Assembly: GCF_003718715.1 (NCBI RefSeq)
Contig: NZ_CP033465.1
Coordinates: 2,356,001-2,420,000, forward strand
Origin: Clostridium sp. JN-1
GTDB taxonomy: Bacteria > Bacillota > Clostridia > Clostridiales > Clostridiaceae
Length of the DNA: 64,000 bases
Direction of reading: 5' to 3'
The translations under genes and the position numbers were made by a program. Below, piece by piece: positions 38,438-48,619 of this stretch (the stretch's first letter is position 1; each line of letters opens with the position of its first letter). The notes beneath the pieces were generated by a model, which saw nothing but the letters and a program-made list of their open reading frames with translations, was not told the origin of the DNA and did no database searches.

Positions 38438-38456
38438 ATCTTTCCTCCTAAATTAT

Positions 38457-38725
38457 AGACAGAGGACAATTGACAGTAAATGATGATTTTTCTTCGTTAC
38501 ACTGCGAAAAATTTTTAATTTAAAAAGCCCTGCGTTCTTTTGTTTCTTAAGGCTGCTCTCTTAAGTAAACAATTATCTAAAAGCTATAAATTTTAGATGC
38601 CTGCTTAAGCGATGCTTTGCATTAGCAAAACAAGCCTGAAGAATAAATTAGTTTTCTGACGTAAGGAAGAAAACTTACCTTCTCTGTCCTCTGTCCTCTA
38701 TTTTTATGTCCTTTGTTCTTATATA
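38457..38725. repeat. Heptamer element, copy G
   Basis: Left end GACAGAGGACAATTGACAG, GATGATTTTTC..GTTACACTGCGAAAAAT, then an interior that is the inverted form of that of copy E (TTTTGCATTAGC.., AGTTTTCTGACGTAAGGAAGAAAAC) and right heptamers TCTGTCC, TCTGTCC, TATTTT, TATGTCC, TTTGTTC. It lies upstream of the mutarotase-like gene and downstream of lacC. Confidence 0.8.
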
Positions 38726-38727
38726 AA

Positions 38728-38767
38728 GAGAGAGTCTTGAGTTTTATAAAATCTCAAGAGCTCTCGC
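38728..38767 (-). terminator. Terminator of the lac operon
   Basis: Stem GAGAGTCTTGAG / CTCAAGAGCTCTC (one bulge) about 35 bp after the lacC stop, with a weak T-rich tail on the minus strand. Confidence 0.65.
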
Positions 38768-38804
38768 TAAAAAAACAATACTTGTAAATGTTGGTCATAG
38801 GCAT

Positions 38805-40618
<1,814 letters not shown>

Positions 40619-40632
40619 TTAAATAAAACTTC

Positions 40633-41151
40633 CTAGTCGTGATATTCACCCTTGTCCCACTTTTCTATAAATTCATCAAAGAAGTGTTCATTTCCAAACT
40701 GATCTTTATTTTCAGTTGTTATAGCATCTATTTTCTTTATTATTTCTGCATTTTCATCATTTTTTTCATATTTAGTTTCTAAAAATACATCTATAATATT
40801 TTCAATAAGACCAATTCCTGTAATACGTCCTCCAAATCCAATGATGTTGGCATTTAAATACTTTTTAGCGTATCTAGCTGTAGAAACATCTCTAACAAGA
40901 GCTGCACGTATTCCCTTTACTTTATTTGCAGTAGTTGTTATTCCAACTCCTGTTCCGCAAATTGTAATACCTAAATCTGCTTCTCCACTTGCAACTTTTT
41001 CTGCTGTCTTCTTTCCATATATAGGATAGTGTGTACGTACATGGTCATATGTACCATTATCTATAACTTCATATCCTTTTCCCTTTAAATATTCAATAAC
41101 ATGCATTTTAACGTCTGTAACAATATGATCGCAACCAACTGATATTTTCAT
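40633..41151 (-). CDS. lacB: Galactose-6-phosphate isomerase subunit LacB
   Basis: 172 residues, the usual LacB length (171). Together with LacA it converts galactose-6-phosphate to tagatose-6-phosphate. RpiB fold start [16 protein letters not shown]; active-site Cys in [35 protein letters not shown]. The ribosome binding site AAGGAGG lies between lacA and lacB. In operon with lacA, the aldolase and lacC. Confidence 0.95.
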   Translation of the reverse strand: MKISVGCDHIVTDVKMHVIEYLKGKGYEVIDNGTYDHVRTHYPIYGKKTAEKVASGEADLGITICGTGVGITTTANKVKGIRAALVRDVSTARYAKKYLNANIIGFGGRITGIGLIENIIDVFLETKYEKNDENAEIIKKIDAITTENKDQFGNEHFFDEFIEKWDKGEYHD

Positions 41152-41166
41152 TTTACCTTTTCCTCC

Positions 41167-41595
41167 TTAAAGCATTTTATTAAGCATATCTACTCTTATT
41201 TGATGTCTTCCACCTGCATATTCTGACTGTATAAACGCATCTACTATTCCTTCAGCTAATCCTTTTCCAACAACTTCTGATCCCATAGCTATCATACATG
41301 CATTATTATGGCTTCTTGTCATCTTAGCTGAATGCTCATCTGAAACCTCAGCACAAATTATTCCTTTAAACTTATTGGCTGCCATAAAGCTTCCTGCACC
41401 ATATTCATCTATAGCTATTCCTCTGTCTGCTTCTTTATTTAACATAGCTTTAGCAACTAGCTTTGCAGATTCTACCAAGTCTAAATTTTTTTCAGGGGTT
41501 TTATCTATAACTTCATGTCCCTTACCTGACAGATATTTTTTTATATGTTCTTTTAACTCAAAACCTTTTTCATTGGCACCTATAACTATTTTCAT
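41167..41595 (-). CDS. lacA: Galactose-6-phosphate isomerase subunit LacA
   Basis: 142 residues (LacA is usually 141-142). Same fold as LacB but without the active-site Cys motif: the equivalent loop is IAIDEYGAGSFMAANKF. Partner of LacB in the heteromeric isomerase. GGGAGGA site before ATG. Second gene of the operon after the DeoR regulator. Confidence 0.94.
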   Translation of the reverse strand: MKIVIGANEKGFELKEHIKKYLSGKGHEVIDKTPEKNLDLVESAKLVAKAMLNKEADRGIAIDEYGAGSFMAANKFKGIICAEVSDEHSAKMTRSHNNACMIAMGSEVVGKGLAEGIVDAFIQSEYAGGRHQIRVDMLNKML

Positions 41596-41637
41596 TTTTT
41601 ATCCTCCCTATTCTTAAAAGTAAAATAAATACTATAA

Positions 41638-42393
41638 TTAACAGTGAATTATTTTCACTAATTTTTTATACTCTTCTTCTGTTTTCTTATCTATTTTATT
41701 GTCAGTAATAACAGCAGTAACCTTTTCTAAGTCATAAAAGCTGTAAAAATCTTCTTTGTTAATCTTGCTGCTATCACATAAAATATATTTTTCTACTGCA
41801 TTTTCTAATATTATTCTTTGACAAACACCTTCTTCTTCATTAGAAGTAGTTATATCATTTCCATGAATGCCGTTAGCCCCAACAAATGCTTTCCTAACCC
41901 TTATTTTGCGTAATAATTCGCTTGTAAAGTTTCCAACAAATACATCAGTGCGGGAACGAAATCTTCCTCCTATAAGTATGAGTTCAAAACGTTTATCATC
42001 TTTAAATTTAGAAAATATAGACATAGAATTTGTTATGATTTTTGCATAGGAAACATTTAAATAATCATATATTAATTCATTTGTGGTTCCTGGACCTATA
42101 TATATAATGTCATTGTCTTTAATAATATTACTAACTATTTCAGCTATTTGTCTTTTCTCTTCTACATGTATTTTTCTTTTTTGATTATGAGATAACTCTT
42201 CTCCCAGTACTTTCTGCCTTTTTTTAGCACCTCCATGTATACGAGTTAATAATTGTCTTTCTTCTAGAGATTTCAAATCTCTTCTAACTGTCATTTCTGT
42301 TACATTTAATAACTTTGTTGCATCAGATATGCTTATTATATTATCTCTTTGAATTATCTCTAGTATTTTTTGAAGTCTTTCCTCCTTAAGCAC
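41638..42393 (-). CDS. lacR: DeoR/LacR-family regulator of the lac operon
   Basis: 251-residue DeoR-family repressor. HTH at the start (RLQKILEIIQRDNIISISDATKLLNVTEMTVRRDLKSLEE), C-terminal DeoRC sugar-phosphate sensor (DIIYIGPGTTN, ITNSMSIF, ELILIGGRFRSRTDVFVG, AFVGANGI). LacR proteins respond to tagatose-6-phosphate. About 70 percent identical by eye to the second regulator at 45.5-46.3 kb. GTG start (42393) 11 bases after GGAGG; an in-frame TTG (42411) overlaps the site. First gene of the lacR-lacA-lacB-aldolase-lacC operon. Confidence 0.9.
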   Translation of the reverse strand: MLKEERLQKILEIIQRDNIISISDATKLLNVTEMTVRRDLKSLEERQLLTRIHGGAKKRQKVLGEELSHNQKRKIHVEEKRQIAEIVSNIIKDNDIIYIGPGTTNELIYDYLNVSYAKIITNSMSIFSKFKDDKRFELILIGGRFRSRTDVFVGNFTSELLRKIRVRKAFVGANGIHGNDITTSNEEEGVCQRIILENAVEKYILCDSSKINKEDFYSFYDLEKVTAVITDNKIDKKTEEEYKKLVKIIHC

Positions 42394-42477
42394 AGTTAAT
42401 AATACCTCCAAAATATATATAATGTTTATACTTGTTTAGTTTTATTACTTTATGTTTCTTTTTGTTATTGCAATGTT

Positions 42478-42542
42478 ATTTTAACATTATTATCTTGTAT
42501 ATGTCAACTAATTTGTGTAACTTTTTGTTCGATTTTTATGTA
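42478..42542 (-). promoter_or_regulatory. lac operon promoter and upstream operator-like box
   Basis: On the minus strand: TTGACA (42502-42507), 18-bp spacer, TAAAAT (42478-42483). Just upstream of the -35, at 42517-42542, is ACATAAAAATCGAACAAAAAG-TTAC. The same box, with four changes, precedes the gat promoter, so it is a good candidate for a DeoR-protein site. Confidence 0.65.
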
Positions 42543-42575
42543 TTTTTTTGTTTTTAGCTTACATATCACAAATTT

Positions 42576-42627
42576 TAAAAGGACAAGCCTCAAAAATAAT
42601 TGCCAACTTTTGAGGCTTGTCCTATAT
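42576..42627 (-). terminator. Terminator of the gat PTS operon
   Basis: Perfect stem AGGACAAGCCTCAAAA / TTTTGAGGCTTGTCCT, 30 bp after gatC, followed on the minus strand by TTTTAAAATTT. Confidence 0.85.
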
Positions 42628-42653
42628 TATTTAATTTAATACTTTTGCAAAAT

Positions 42654-44078
42654 CTATGCAGACTTTAAATTTTTATTTCCTTCTTCTAAGTACTCTTTAT
42701 TACGTTTTTTCATTTGAATTGAATACCAATAGAATAATAGTAAATAAGCTGTAAGTGCTGCTAACACTATTAATCCATTAGTCAAGTTCATGTTTTGTCC
42801 AAATTTACCGATTATTATAGACAAAAACTTTTCAATTGGACCTTCACAAGTTGAATGAGATATTAAAGCTGTAGCTGGTAAACCAGCTGGAAATGCTCCT
42901 ACAGTTTTAGCCAAGGCTGTAACACAAGGTGCAATAGCTGTACCTGCCCATAAGAATATAGGTATTTCAAATATTCCTATAATTATCATACGTATTATCT
43001 TACCGCGGGTAACTATCAATAATGCTGGTGTTATTCCCATTGCTATTATTCCACCTAAAGGAAGAATCTTGTTTCCTGGTAAAATTAATGACATCATTAA
43101 AAGTATTGGTGCTAGTATATTTGCTACAGCCCAAATCTCAGCTCTTCCTGCCATGAATGGCCAATCTATACCAACGTTGAACTTTCTTCCTTTTAACTTA
43201 ACACTAAGAAAGTTTGTAATTCCTTGAGACAAAGGTTCTACTGCTGCAATAAACCATGATCCAATTATAGAGAATAATTGAAGACATGTCGCACCTATAA
43301 ATGCTAATGCACATATTTTAGAGATGCTTTGGTGACCTAGTACTCCTACAAATACTCCAAGATAAGAACCTATAGCAAAATTACTTCCCCAAAAACCTAT
43401 CTTCTTATTTAATGCAGCTGCATCGAAATCATACTTGTCTAAGAAAGGGAAAAGTTTGTCAAATATTTTATCAAATACCATAAGTATCGGATTCATCATG
43501 AAGTTTAAGTGAGTTGTAGTTGTTGGATTAGAATCTGACATATTCAACATATTGTTGAATGTTGGTTTCATTAAATCTGAATTTATTAATTTTAAAATTC
43601 CAAGTAATACAACAAAAGCTGTTGCTAATAATAAATTATTAGAATAATACATTATAATTATTCCGCATAGTGCTGGATGCCATACATCAAATATATCTAC
43701 ATCCAATGTATCTGTTTTTTTCCATAAAAGCATTACAACATTTACAATAATTAATATAAATAAGAAGAACAAAGTATACATTGATCCCCAAGCTATAGTT
43801 GCGAGTGGTGCCCATCCTAAATCGGTTATGGATAATTGCAAACCTGTAGATTTAACAAACGCTTGTAATGCTTCTGAAAAGTTAGTTGTTAATAATCCTA
43901 TTACTGCTCCCATACCAGTTAATGCGATAGCAAGTTTCATACCACCTTCTAGAGCTTTAGAAAATTTAACTCTCATTACAACTGCCAATAAAGTTAAAAC
44001 TATAAGCATCATTGGTGCTGCACCCAAATTTATTATTGGTCGAAAGATGGCATTAGCAAAATTAATTATTCCTGACAT
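42654..44078 (-). CDS. gatC: PTS galactitol-type EIIC permease
   Basis: Membrane channel of a Gat-family PTS, 474 residues, about ten hydrophobic helices (LGAAPMMLIVLTLLAVVMRVKF at the start is typical of EIIC-Gat; IDWPFMAGRAEIWAVANILAPI; GITPALLIVTRGKIIRM). Takes the sugar across the membrane while GatB phosphorylates it. With lacAB in the neighbouring operon and no galactitol-phosphate dehydrogenase in view, galactose is the likely substrate, entering as galactose-6-phosphate. Last gene of gatA-gatB-gatC. A hairpin (ACATTTTC / GAAAATGT at 44145-44189) lies between gatB and gatC. Confidence 0.92.
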   Translation of the reverse strand: MSGIINFANAIFRPIINLGAAPMMLIVLTLLAVVMRVKFSKALEGGMKLAIALTGMGAVIGLLTTNFSEALQAFVKSTGLQLSITDLGWAPLATIAWGSMYTLFFLFILIIVNVVMLLWKKTDTLDVDIFDVWHPALCGIIIMYYSNNLLLATAFVVLLGILKLINSDLMKPTFNNMLNMSDSNPTTTTHLNFMMNPILMVFDKIFDKLFPFLDKYDFDAAALNKKIGFWGSNFAIGSYLGVFVGVLGHQSISKICALAFIGATCLQLFSIIGSWFIAAVEPLSQGITNFLSVKLKGRKFNVGIDWPFMAGRAEIWAVANILAPILLMMSLILPGNKILPLGGIIAMGITPALLIVTRGKIIRMIIIGIFEIPIFLWAGTAIAPCVTALAKTVGAFPAGLPATALISHSTCEGPIEKFLSIIIGKFGQNMNLTNGLIVLAALTAYLLLFYWYSIQMKKRNKEYLEEGNKNLKSA

Positions 44079-44213
44079 TTAATATCCCCCTTTACGATTT
44101 ATCAATTTATCATGTTAATGAGTTAATTAGTTAACGAGTTAACGATACATTTTCCCAGCAAGTATTTTATTCCCTGCCGAGAAAATGTTTATTTATTTGA
44201 AATTCTTTGCTAA

Positions 44214-44516
44214 TTACTTATTAATCTTTTTTAGTACTTCTTCTAATTCGTCATAAACTGGCTGTGCCATTGCTGGCATTCTGTAAAGAATTGGTCCTGC
44301 TTCTACTATAGGAATTTTAATTTCAAATCCTAAATTTGGTTTTGATATAGGTGTGAATACATCATAATGTGACATCATTTCTTCTGTGATATCCTTTATC
44401 ATTACTGCATCTGCTTCTACTTCATATCCCCTATTTGTCATTTCTTCTTCTATAGCTGCTTTAATTTGATGACTTGAATTTACTCCAGCGCCGCAAGCTG
44501 CTAATATTTTTATCAT
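44214..44516 (-). CDS. gatB: PTS galactitol-type EIIB
   Basis: Small phosphocarrier of 100 residues. The phosphorylated Cys is in ILAACGAGVNSSHQIK at the N-terminus, the P-loop-like hallmark of EIIB-Gat; DVFTPISKPNLGFEIKIPIVEAGPIL matches the family end. Start at 44516, 7 bases after GGAGGA; the in-frame start at 44531 overlaps that site. Confidence 0.92.
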   Translation of the reverse strand: MIKILAACGAGVNSSHQIKAAIEEEMTNRGYEVEADAVMIKDITEEMMSHYDVFTPISKPNLGFEIKIPIVEAGPILYRMPAMAQPVYDELEEVLKKINK

Positions 44517-44555
44517 AATAATCTCCTCCATTTTAATTTTATTTTAAAATATATG

Positions 44556-45029
44556 TTATTCTGTTATGTACTTATACATTTCTTCTGTATTATTAATCTC
44601 ACACAAATTTTTTATATTATCGTTTTGTGTAAAGAACTCCATTAAATGTGATAGTATATTAGATTGAGCTTCTTTTTCATTATTTAATATCATGAATAAA
44701 AACTTAACCTTTAATTTATTATCTGGCGAAATCATATTATTAAACTCTATTTCATCCTTCAATTTTACAACTACTACATTTTTAGCTTTGCAATATTCAC
44801 TTTCTGTATGTGGTATAGCTACATTTGGAATTTTCTCGCCAACTACACTTAAATCTAAACCTGTTGGATAGTCTTTTTCCCTAGCCTTAACTGCTTCAAC
44901 AAAATCTTCATTGACTAAACCTTTTTCGAAAAGCTCTTTTCCTACCTTATTAAAAATATCATCACTATCTTTTGCTTCTTCTATGAATACTAAGTCTTTT
45001 CTAAACAGCTTGGCAACTTCTTTAATCAT
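44556..45029 (-). CDS. gatA: PTS fructose/mannitol-type EIIA (GatA)
   Basis: Phosphocarrier of 157 residues. Domain EIIA-2 with phospho-His in VAIPHTESEYC and the lead-in GLVNEDFVEAVKAREKDYPTGLDL, as in GatA. I place the start at the ATG at 45029, preceded by AAAGGGGG at 8 bases; this gives the usual length. The reading frame stays open for 26 codons further upstream, but that stretch belongs to a degenerate region. Confidence 0.88.
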   Translation of the reverse strand: MIKEVAKLFRKDLVFIEEAKDSDDIFNKVGKELFEKGLVNEDFVEAVKAREKDYPTGLDLSVVGEKIPNVAIPHTESEYCKAKNVVVVKLKDEIEFNNMISPDNKLKVKFLFMILNNEKEAQSNILSHLMEFFTQNDNIKNLCEINNTEEMYKYITE

Positions 45030-45242
45030 GGCAGCGACCCCCTTTCCACTTCTTTCTTCTTCAAAGTATTCTCCCTTATTGGCATTTTCATCTATCATTA
45101 AATCCATAAAATTGTGAACAAGTAAATTCTCTTCTGCAGCTGGAAATTCTTATATAGTATGTGGTATGTGTTCTAGAATTTACTGCATCATAACCTTTTT
45201 AGATACGTTTACAATTTGGTTTAAATTTTCACCTCCGTGATA
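45030..45242 (-). pseudogene. Degenerate in-frame extension upstream of gatA
   Basis: Read in the gatA frame, the 210 bases before the chosen start encode protein-like sequence interrupted by two stops: NLNQIVNVSKKVMMQ*, then ILEHIPHTI*, then EFPAAEENLLVHNFMDLMIDEN and GEYFEEERSGKGV running into gatA. A strong GGAGGTG (45232-45238) precedes it, but no start codon follows in frame. It looks like an ancestral N-terminal domain or upstream gene that has lost its start and gained two stops. I do not recognise the domain; a PRD-like helical module is one guess. Confidence 0.5.
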
Positions 45243-45329
45243 TTTGTTAATTTTCCTAACTTAATGTACAAGTTTTATTTATAATCTATACATTCCTATC
45301 ACATATGTTTGACTTTGTTTTATAATGTT

Positions 45330-45391
45330 ATTTTATCACCATAATATATGTATGTCATATATTTTGTAACCTTTTGTTTGATTTTTGTGTT
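45330..45391 (-). promoter_or_regulatory. gat operon promoter and operator-like box
   Basis: On the minus strand: ATGACA (45353-45358), 17-bp spacer, TAAAAT (45330-45335), and upstream at 45366-45391 the box ACACAAAAATCAAACAAAAGG-TTAC, nearly the same as before the lac operon. Confidence 0.65.
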
Positions 45392-45437
45392 GTTTTTGTT
45401 CTATTATGTTTTGAAATATTTTATTATGTTTTTTATT

Positions 45438-45490
45438 GCAAAAAAATATTGTAAATAAGTTTTTAGATTTAAAATACTTATTTACAATAT
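45438..45490 (-). terminator. Terminator of the second DeoR regulator gene
   Basis: Perfect 14-bp stem ATATTGTAAATAAG / CTTATTTACAATAT; on the minus strand a run of T follows. It lies 27 bp after the regulator stop and separates it from the gat promoter. Confidence 0.88.
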
Positions 45491-45516
45491 CCTACAAACT
45501 AATCAATCGTCAAATT

Positions 45517-46272
45517 TTAGGAATTAATTATCTTTACAATCTTTTCATACTCTTCTTTTACTTTTGTGCTTATCTTGTCATCAGTTAGTACTGCAGTAAC
45601 CTTTCTTAAATTATAAAAACTATAAAAATCCTCTTTACCTATTTTGCTGCTGTCACACAATATATATTTTTCCGATGCATTATCTAATATTATTCTTTGA
45701 CAAACCCCTTCTTCTTCGTTAGAAGTTGTTATACTATTATTACAAATTCCATTTACACCTACAAAGGCTTTTTTAACCCTTATTTTTTCTAGCAGTTCAT
45801 TGGTAAAATTTCCAACAAACACATCAGTACGTGCTCTAAATCTTCCCCCTATAAGTATAAGTTCAAACCGTTTATCGTCCTTAAATTTATTAAATATGGA
45901 CATTGAATTAGTTATAATTTTAAGATAAGAAACATTAATATAATCATATAACATCTCATTGGTAGTTCCAGGACCTATATATATAATGTCATTTTCTTTG
46001 ATTAATCCCCCGGCTAATTTAGCTATATACTTTTTTTCTTCTACATTGATATTCCTTTTTTGATTGTGAGATAACTCTGTAAATAAAACTTTTTCTTTTT
46101 TCTTGGCACCACCGCGTATTCTAATTAAAAGTCCTTTTTCTTCTAAAGCTTTTAAGTCTCTCCTTACTGTCATTTCAGTTACACCTAACATCTCTTTTAT
46201 ATCATATATTTTTATTATGTTATTACTTTCAAGCATTTCTAAAATCTTTTGAAATCTTTCATCTTTCAGCAC
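45517..46272 (-). CDS. DeoR/LacR-family regulator (gat side)
   Basis: 251 residues, paralogue of the regulator at 41.6-42.4 kb, with the same DeoR HTH (VTEMTVRRDLKALEEKGLL) and sensor-domain segments DIIYIGPGTTNE, GGRFRARTDVFVGNFTNELL, TTSNEEEGVCQRIIL. GTG start (46272), 10 bases after GGAGG. Monocistronic: a terminator follows and its own promoter precedes it. It probably controls the gat operon and perhaps both operons, since their operator-like boxes are shared. Confidence 0.9.
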   Translation of the reverse strand: MLKDERFQKILEMLESNNIIKIYDIKEMLGVTEMTVRRDLKALEEKGLLIRIRGGAKKKEKVLFTELSHNQKRNINVEEKKYIAKLAGGLIKENDIIYIGPGTTNEMLYDYINVSYLKIITNSMSIFNKFKDDKRFELILIGGRFRARTDVFVGNFTNELLEKIRVKKAFVGVNGICNNSITTSNEEEGVCQRIILDNASEKYILCDSSKIGKEDFYSFYNLRKVTAVLTDDKISTKVKEEYEKIVKIINS

Positions 46273-46318
46273 CTTTAAAATTACCTCCAAATATATCACA
46301 AGTATTTACATCAATAGT

Positions 46319-46348
46319 ATTTTAACATTATTGCCTCATAATTGTTAA
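46319..46348 (-). promoter_or_regulatory. Promoter of the gat-side regulator
   Basis: TTAACA (46343-46348), 18-bp spacer containing the same CAATAATGT-like end as the lac promoter, TAAAAT (46319-46324), on the minus strand. Confidence 0.55.
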
Positions 46349-46385
46349 CTCATTAATGTGATTTTATGTTTATTATCTATAAAAA

Positions 46386-46641
46386 ATCAAAGGACAAAGG
46401 ACAGTGAAGGTTGATTTTTTGCTAATGCAAAAAATCTTTAAATTTATATAAGTTAGCAATGTTTCGCTTCAACGAAACGAGCTATCAAAAGTTTAATTAA
46501 AGATTTTTCGTAAGCTTAGCGGAGAAAAATCCTCCTTCTCTGTCCTCTGTCCTATGTCCTCTTTTTTTATATTACAATTACAGTGTCAAAGGTTGTATAT
46601 ATTTCCTGGAGTGTAAGTTAGGCTGCAATCTAGAAACCATA
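46386..46641. repeat. Composite element H: heptamer element with right outer repeat
   Basis: Left heptamers GGACAAA, GGACAGT; interior as in copy B (TTTTGCTAATGCAAAA; GTTTCGCTTCAACGAAAC); AAAGATTTTTCG.AGCGGAGAAAAATCCTCC; right heptamers; then the right outer repeat (CAGTGTCAAAGGTTGTATAT.., CCTGGAGTGTAAG.., CTAGAAACC). The outer repeat runs into the last codons and stop of nagB. Confidence 0.83.
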
Positions 46642-47364
46642 TATCTTGCTAGCAGCTTCCTTATCTATAATAACAGTTACATCTTTATGAAGCTGCAGTA
46701 TAGATGCCGGAACTTCAGGGCATATTTTCCCCTTTATTGTGTTATATACAGCTTCAGCCTTTGATTTTCCATTAGCTAATAAAATTATCTTTTTAGAATT
46801 CATTATAGTCTTTATTCCCATACTTACGGCTTTTGTTGGTACTTCTTCTATTGATTTAAAAAACCTCGAATTAGACTGAATAGTTTTTTCATCTAAACTT
46901 ACAAGATGAGTTTCTGCTTCAAAATTTACATCAGGCTCATTAAAGCCAATATGACCATTTACCCCTATTCCAAGGACTTGAATATCTATTCCACCTGCTT
47001 GTACTATTTTTTTCTCATATGCTAGACATTCCTTTTCTACATCTTCACTTGTACCATCTGGTATGTTTATATTTTCAGTTTTAATGTTTATATGTTCAAA
47101 TAAGTTTTTCATCATATAATAATGATAACTTTGAGTATTGTCTTTGTTTATTCCATAATACTCGTCCAAATTAAAGGTTTTAGCACTTGAAAAATCAATT
47201 TCTCCTTTTTTATACATACTTACTAATTCGCTGTACATTCCTAAGGGTGTATCTCCCGTAGCTAATCCTAAAACGCTATCCGGTTTTAATATAATTTGAC
47301 TAGCCAACATAACAGCTGCCTTTTTGCTCATTTCTTCATAATTATCTACAATTATAAATCTCAT
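46630..47364 (-). CDS. nagB: Glucosamine-6-phosphate deaminase
   Basis: Converts glucosamine-6-phosphate to fructose-6-phosphate and ammonia. 244 residues with LGLATGDTPLGMY, FNLDEYYGI (catalytic Asp), and GIGVNGHIGFNEP (catalytic Asp/His region). Start at 47364, 6 bases after GAGAGGTG. The final residues YGF and the TAG stop fall inside the end of repeat H (complement of CTAGAAACC), so the original C-terminus has probably been replaced by a few residues. Operon nagA-nagB. Confidence 0.95.
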   Translation of the reverse strand: MRFIIVDNYEEMSKKAAVMLASQIILKPDSVLGLATGDTPLGMYSELVSMYKKGEIDFSSAKTFNLDEYYGINKDNTQSYHYYMMKNLFEHINIKTENINIPDGTSEDVEKECLAYEKKIVQAGGIDIQVLGIGVNGHIGFNEPDVNFEAETHLVSLDEKTIQSNSRFFKSIEEVPTKAVSMGIKTIMNSKKIILLANGKSKAEAVYNTIKGKICPEVPASILQLHKDVTVIIDKEAASKIYGF

Positions 47365-47388
47365 ACCAAACACCTCTCCCCTAATAAA

Positions 47389-48549
47389 TTAACACTTAAA
47401 CACTGTTTTTCCTGAAACAATAGTATGTTTCACATCAAAATTTTCATCAAATATAACTATATCTGCATCCTTACCTATTTCTATACTTCCTTTTTTGCCA
47501 TCTATATTAATACTTTTTGCTGGATTTAGTGATGCCATATCTACAGCTTCACATATATTAAGACTTGTATTATTAAAGACATTTTTTACTGCTTTATTTA
47601 AAGTTAAAACGCTCCCAGCTAATGTTCCATCTTCCAATCTAGCTGAACCATCCTTAACTATAACCTTTTGACCTCCTAATTCTGAAATCCCATCTTTCAT
47701 ACCTCCAGCTCTCATTGAATCAGTTATCAATATTACTTTTTCTTTACCTTTTATGTTAACAAGAATATTAATGACAGCAGGATGAACATGAATAGTATCT
47801 GCTATAAGTTCACAAAATATATCACTATTAAAAGCAGCACCTACTATACCTGGCTTTCTATGATTTAAAGGTGTCATACGATTAAAAATATGAGTTGATT
47901 GGGTTATGCCATTTTCTATAGCTGTCATAGCTTGTTCATAAGAGGCATCTGAATGTCCTATAGATAAAGCAATATCCGTTTTTTCTTTTACAGTCTTAAT
48001 GAAACTTAAATTCTCATCTTTTTCTGGAGCAAGGGTTATAATCTTTATATCATCTTCATATCCTTTTATGAAATCATAAGAAGGATTTAATATATAATCT
48101 TCCTTTTGAGCTCCTTTATATTTTTCATTTATAAAAGGTCCTTCCACATGTGCACCTAAAACCTTGGCACCTTTAAAATCCTTGCTCACAGCTTCCTTTA
48201 TGTTATCTAAAGCCTTATATATTTTTTCCTTACTCATTGTCATAGTAGTTGGCAAAAAAGCTGTAACTCCACTTTTTGCTATAGTTTTACTTATAACCTC
48301 TAATGCCTCTAAAGTTCCATCCATGGTATCGCTTCCCCCAGCACCATGTATATGAATATCTATAAAGCCTGGTGAAACATACATTCCTTGTGCGTCTGCT
48401 ATTTGAATTGAATCATTTGTATTCTCATTTATTAACTTGTGGAATTCTCTTTTATCTAATATCTTTTCAATCTTATCATCAAAAAGTATTACTTTATCTT
48501 CAAGCAGTGTACTTTTTGTTATTATCTTACCATTTACTATAGCTCTCAT
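47389..48549 (-). CDS. nagA: N-acetylglucosamine-6-phosphate deacetylase
   Basis: Removes acetate from GlcNAc-6-phosphate, feeding NagB. 386 residues, amidohydrolase fold: metal motif PGFIDIHIHGAGG, GAHVEGPF (metal Glu), ALSIGHSDASY (His), STHIFNRMTPL (His), and catalytic Asp in ILITDSMRAGG. Upstream of nagB by 15 bp in one operon. AAAGGGG site. Confidence 0.95.
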   Translation of the reverse strand: MRAIVNGKIITKSTLLEDKVILFDDKIEKILDKREFHKLINENTNDSIQIADAQGMYVSPGFIDIHIHGAGGSDTMDGTLEALEVISKTIAKSGVTAFLPTTMTMSKEKIYKALDNIKEAVSKDFKGAKVLGAHVEGPFINEKYKGAQKEDYILNPSYDFIKGYEDDIKIITLAPEKDENLSFIKTVKEKTDIALSIGHSDASYEQAMTAIENGITQSTHIFNRMTPLNHRKPGIVGAAFNSDIFCELIADTIHVHPAVINILVNIKGKEKVILITDSMRAGGMKDGISELGGQKVIVKDGSARLEDGTLAGSVLTLNKAVKNVFNNTSLNICEAVDMASLNPAKSINIDGKKGSIEIGKDADIVIFDENFDVKHTIVSGKTVFKC

Positions 48550-48619
48550 TATTTAGGACTGCCCCTTTCTATAGTTTTTACCACCTTATAGTTTCTTAAT
48601 CTTTTCTGTAAATGATTTA

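Noticed and set aside
45030-45107. Longer GatA start at 45107
   Set aside because: The 26 extra codons belong to a stretch with stops just upstream, while the internal ATG has a good ribosome binding site and gives the family length.
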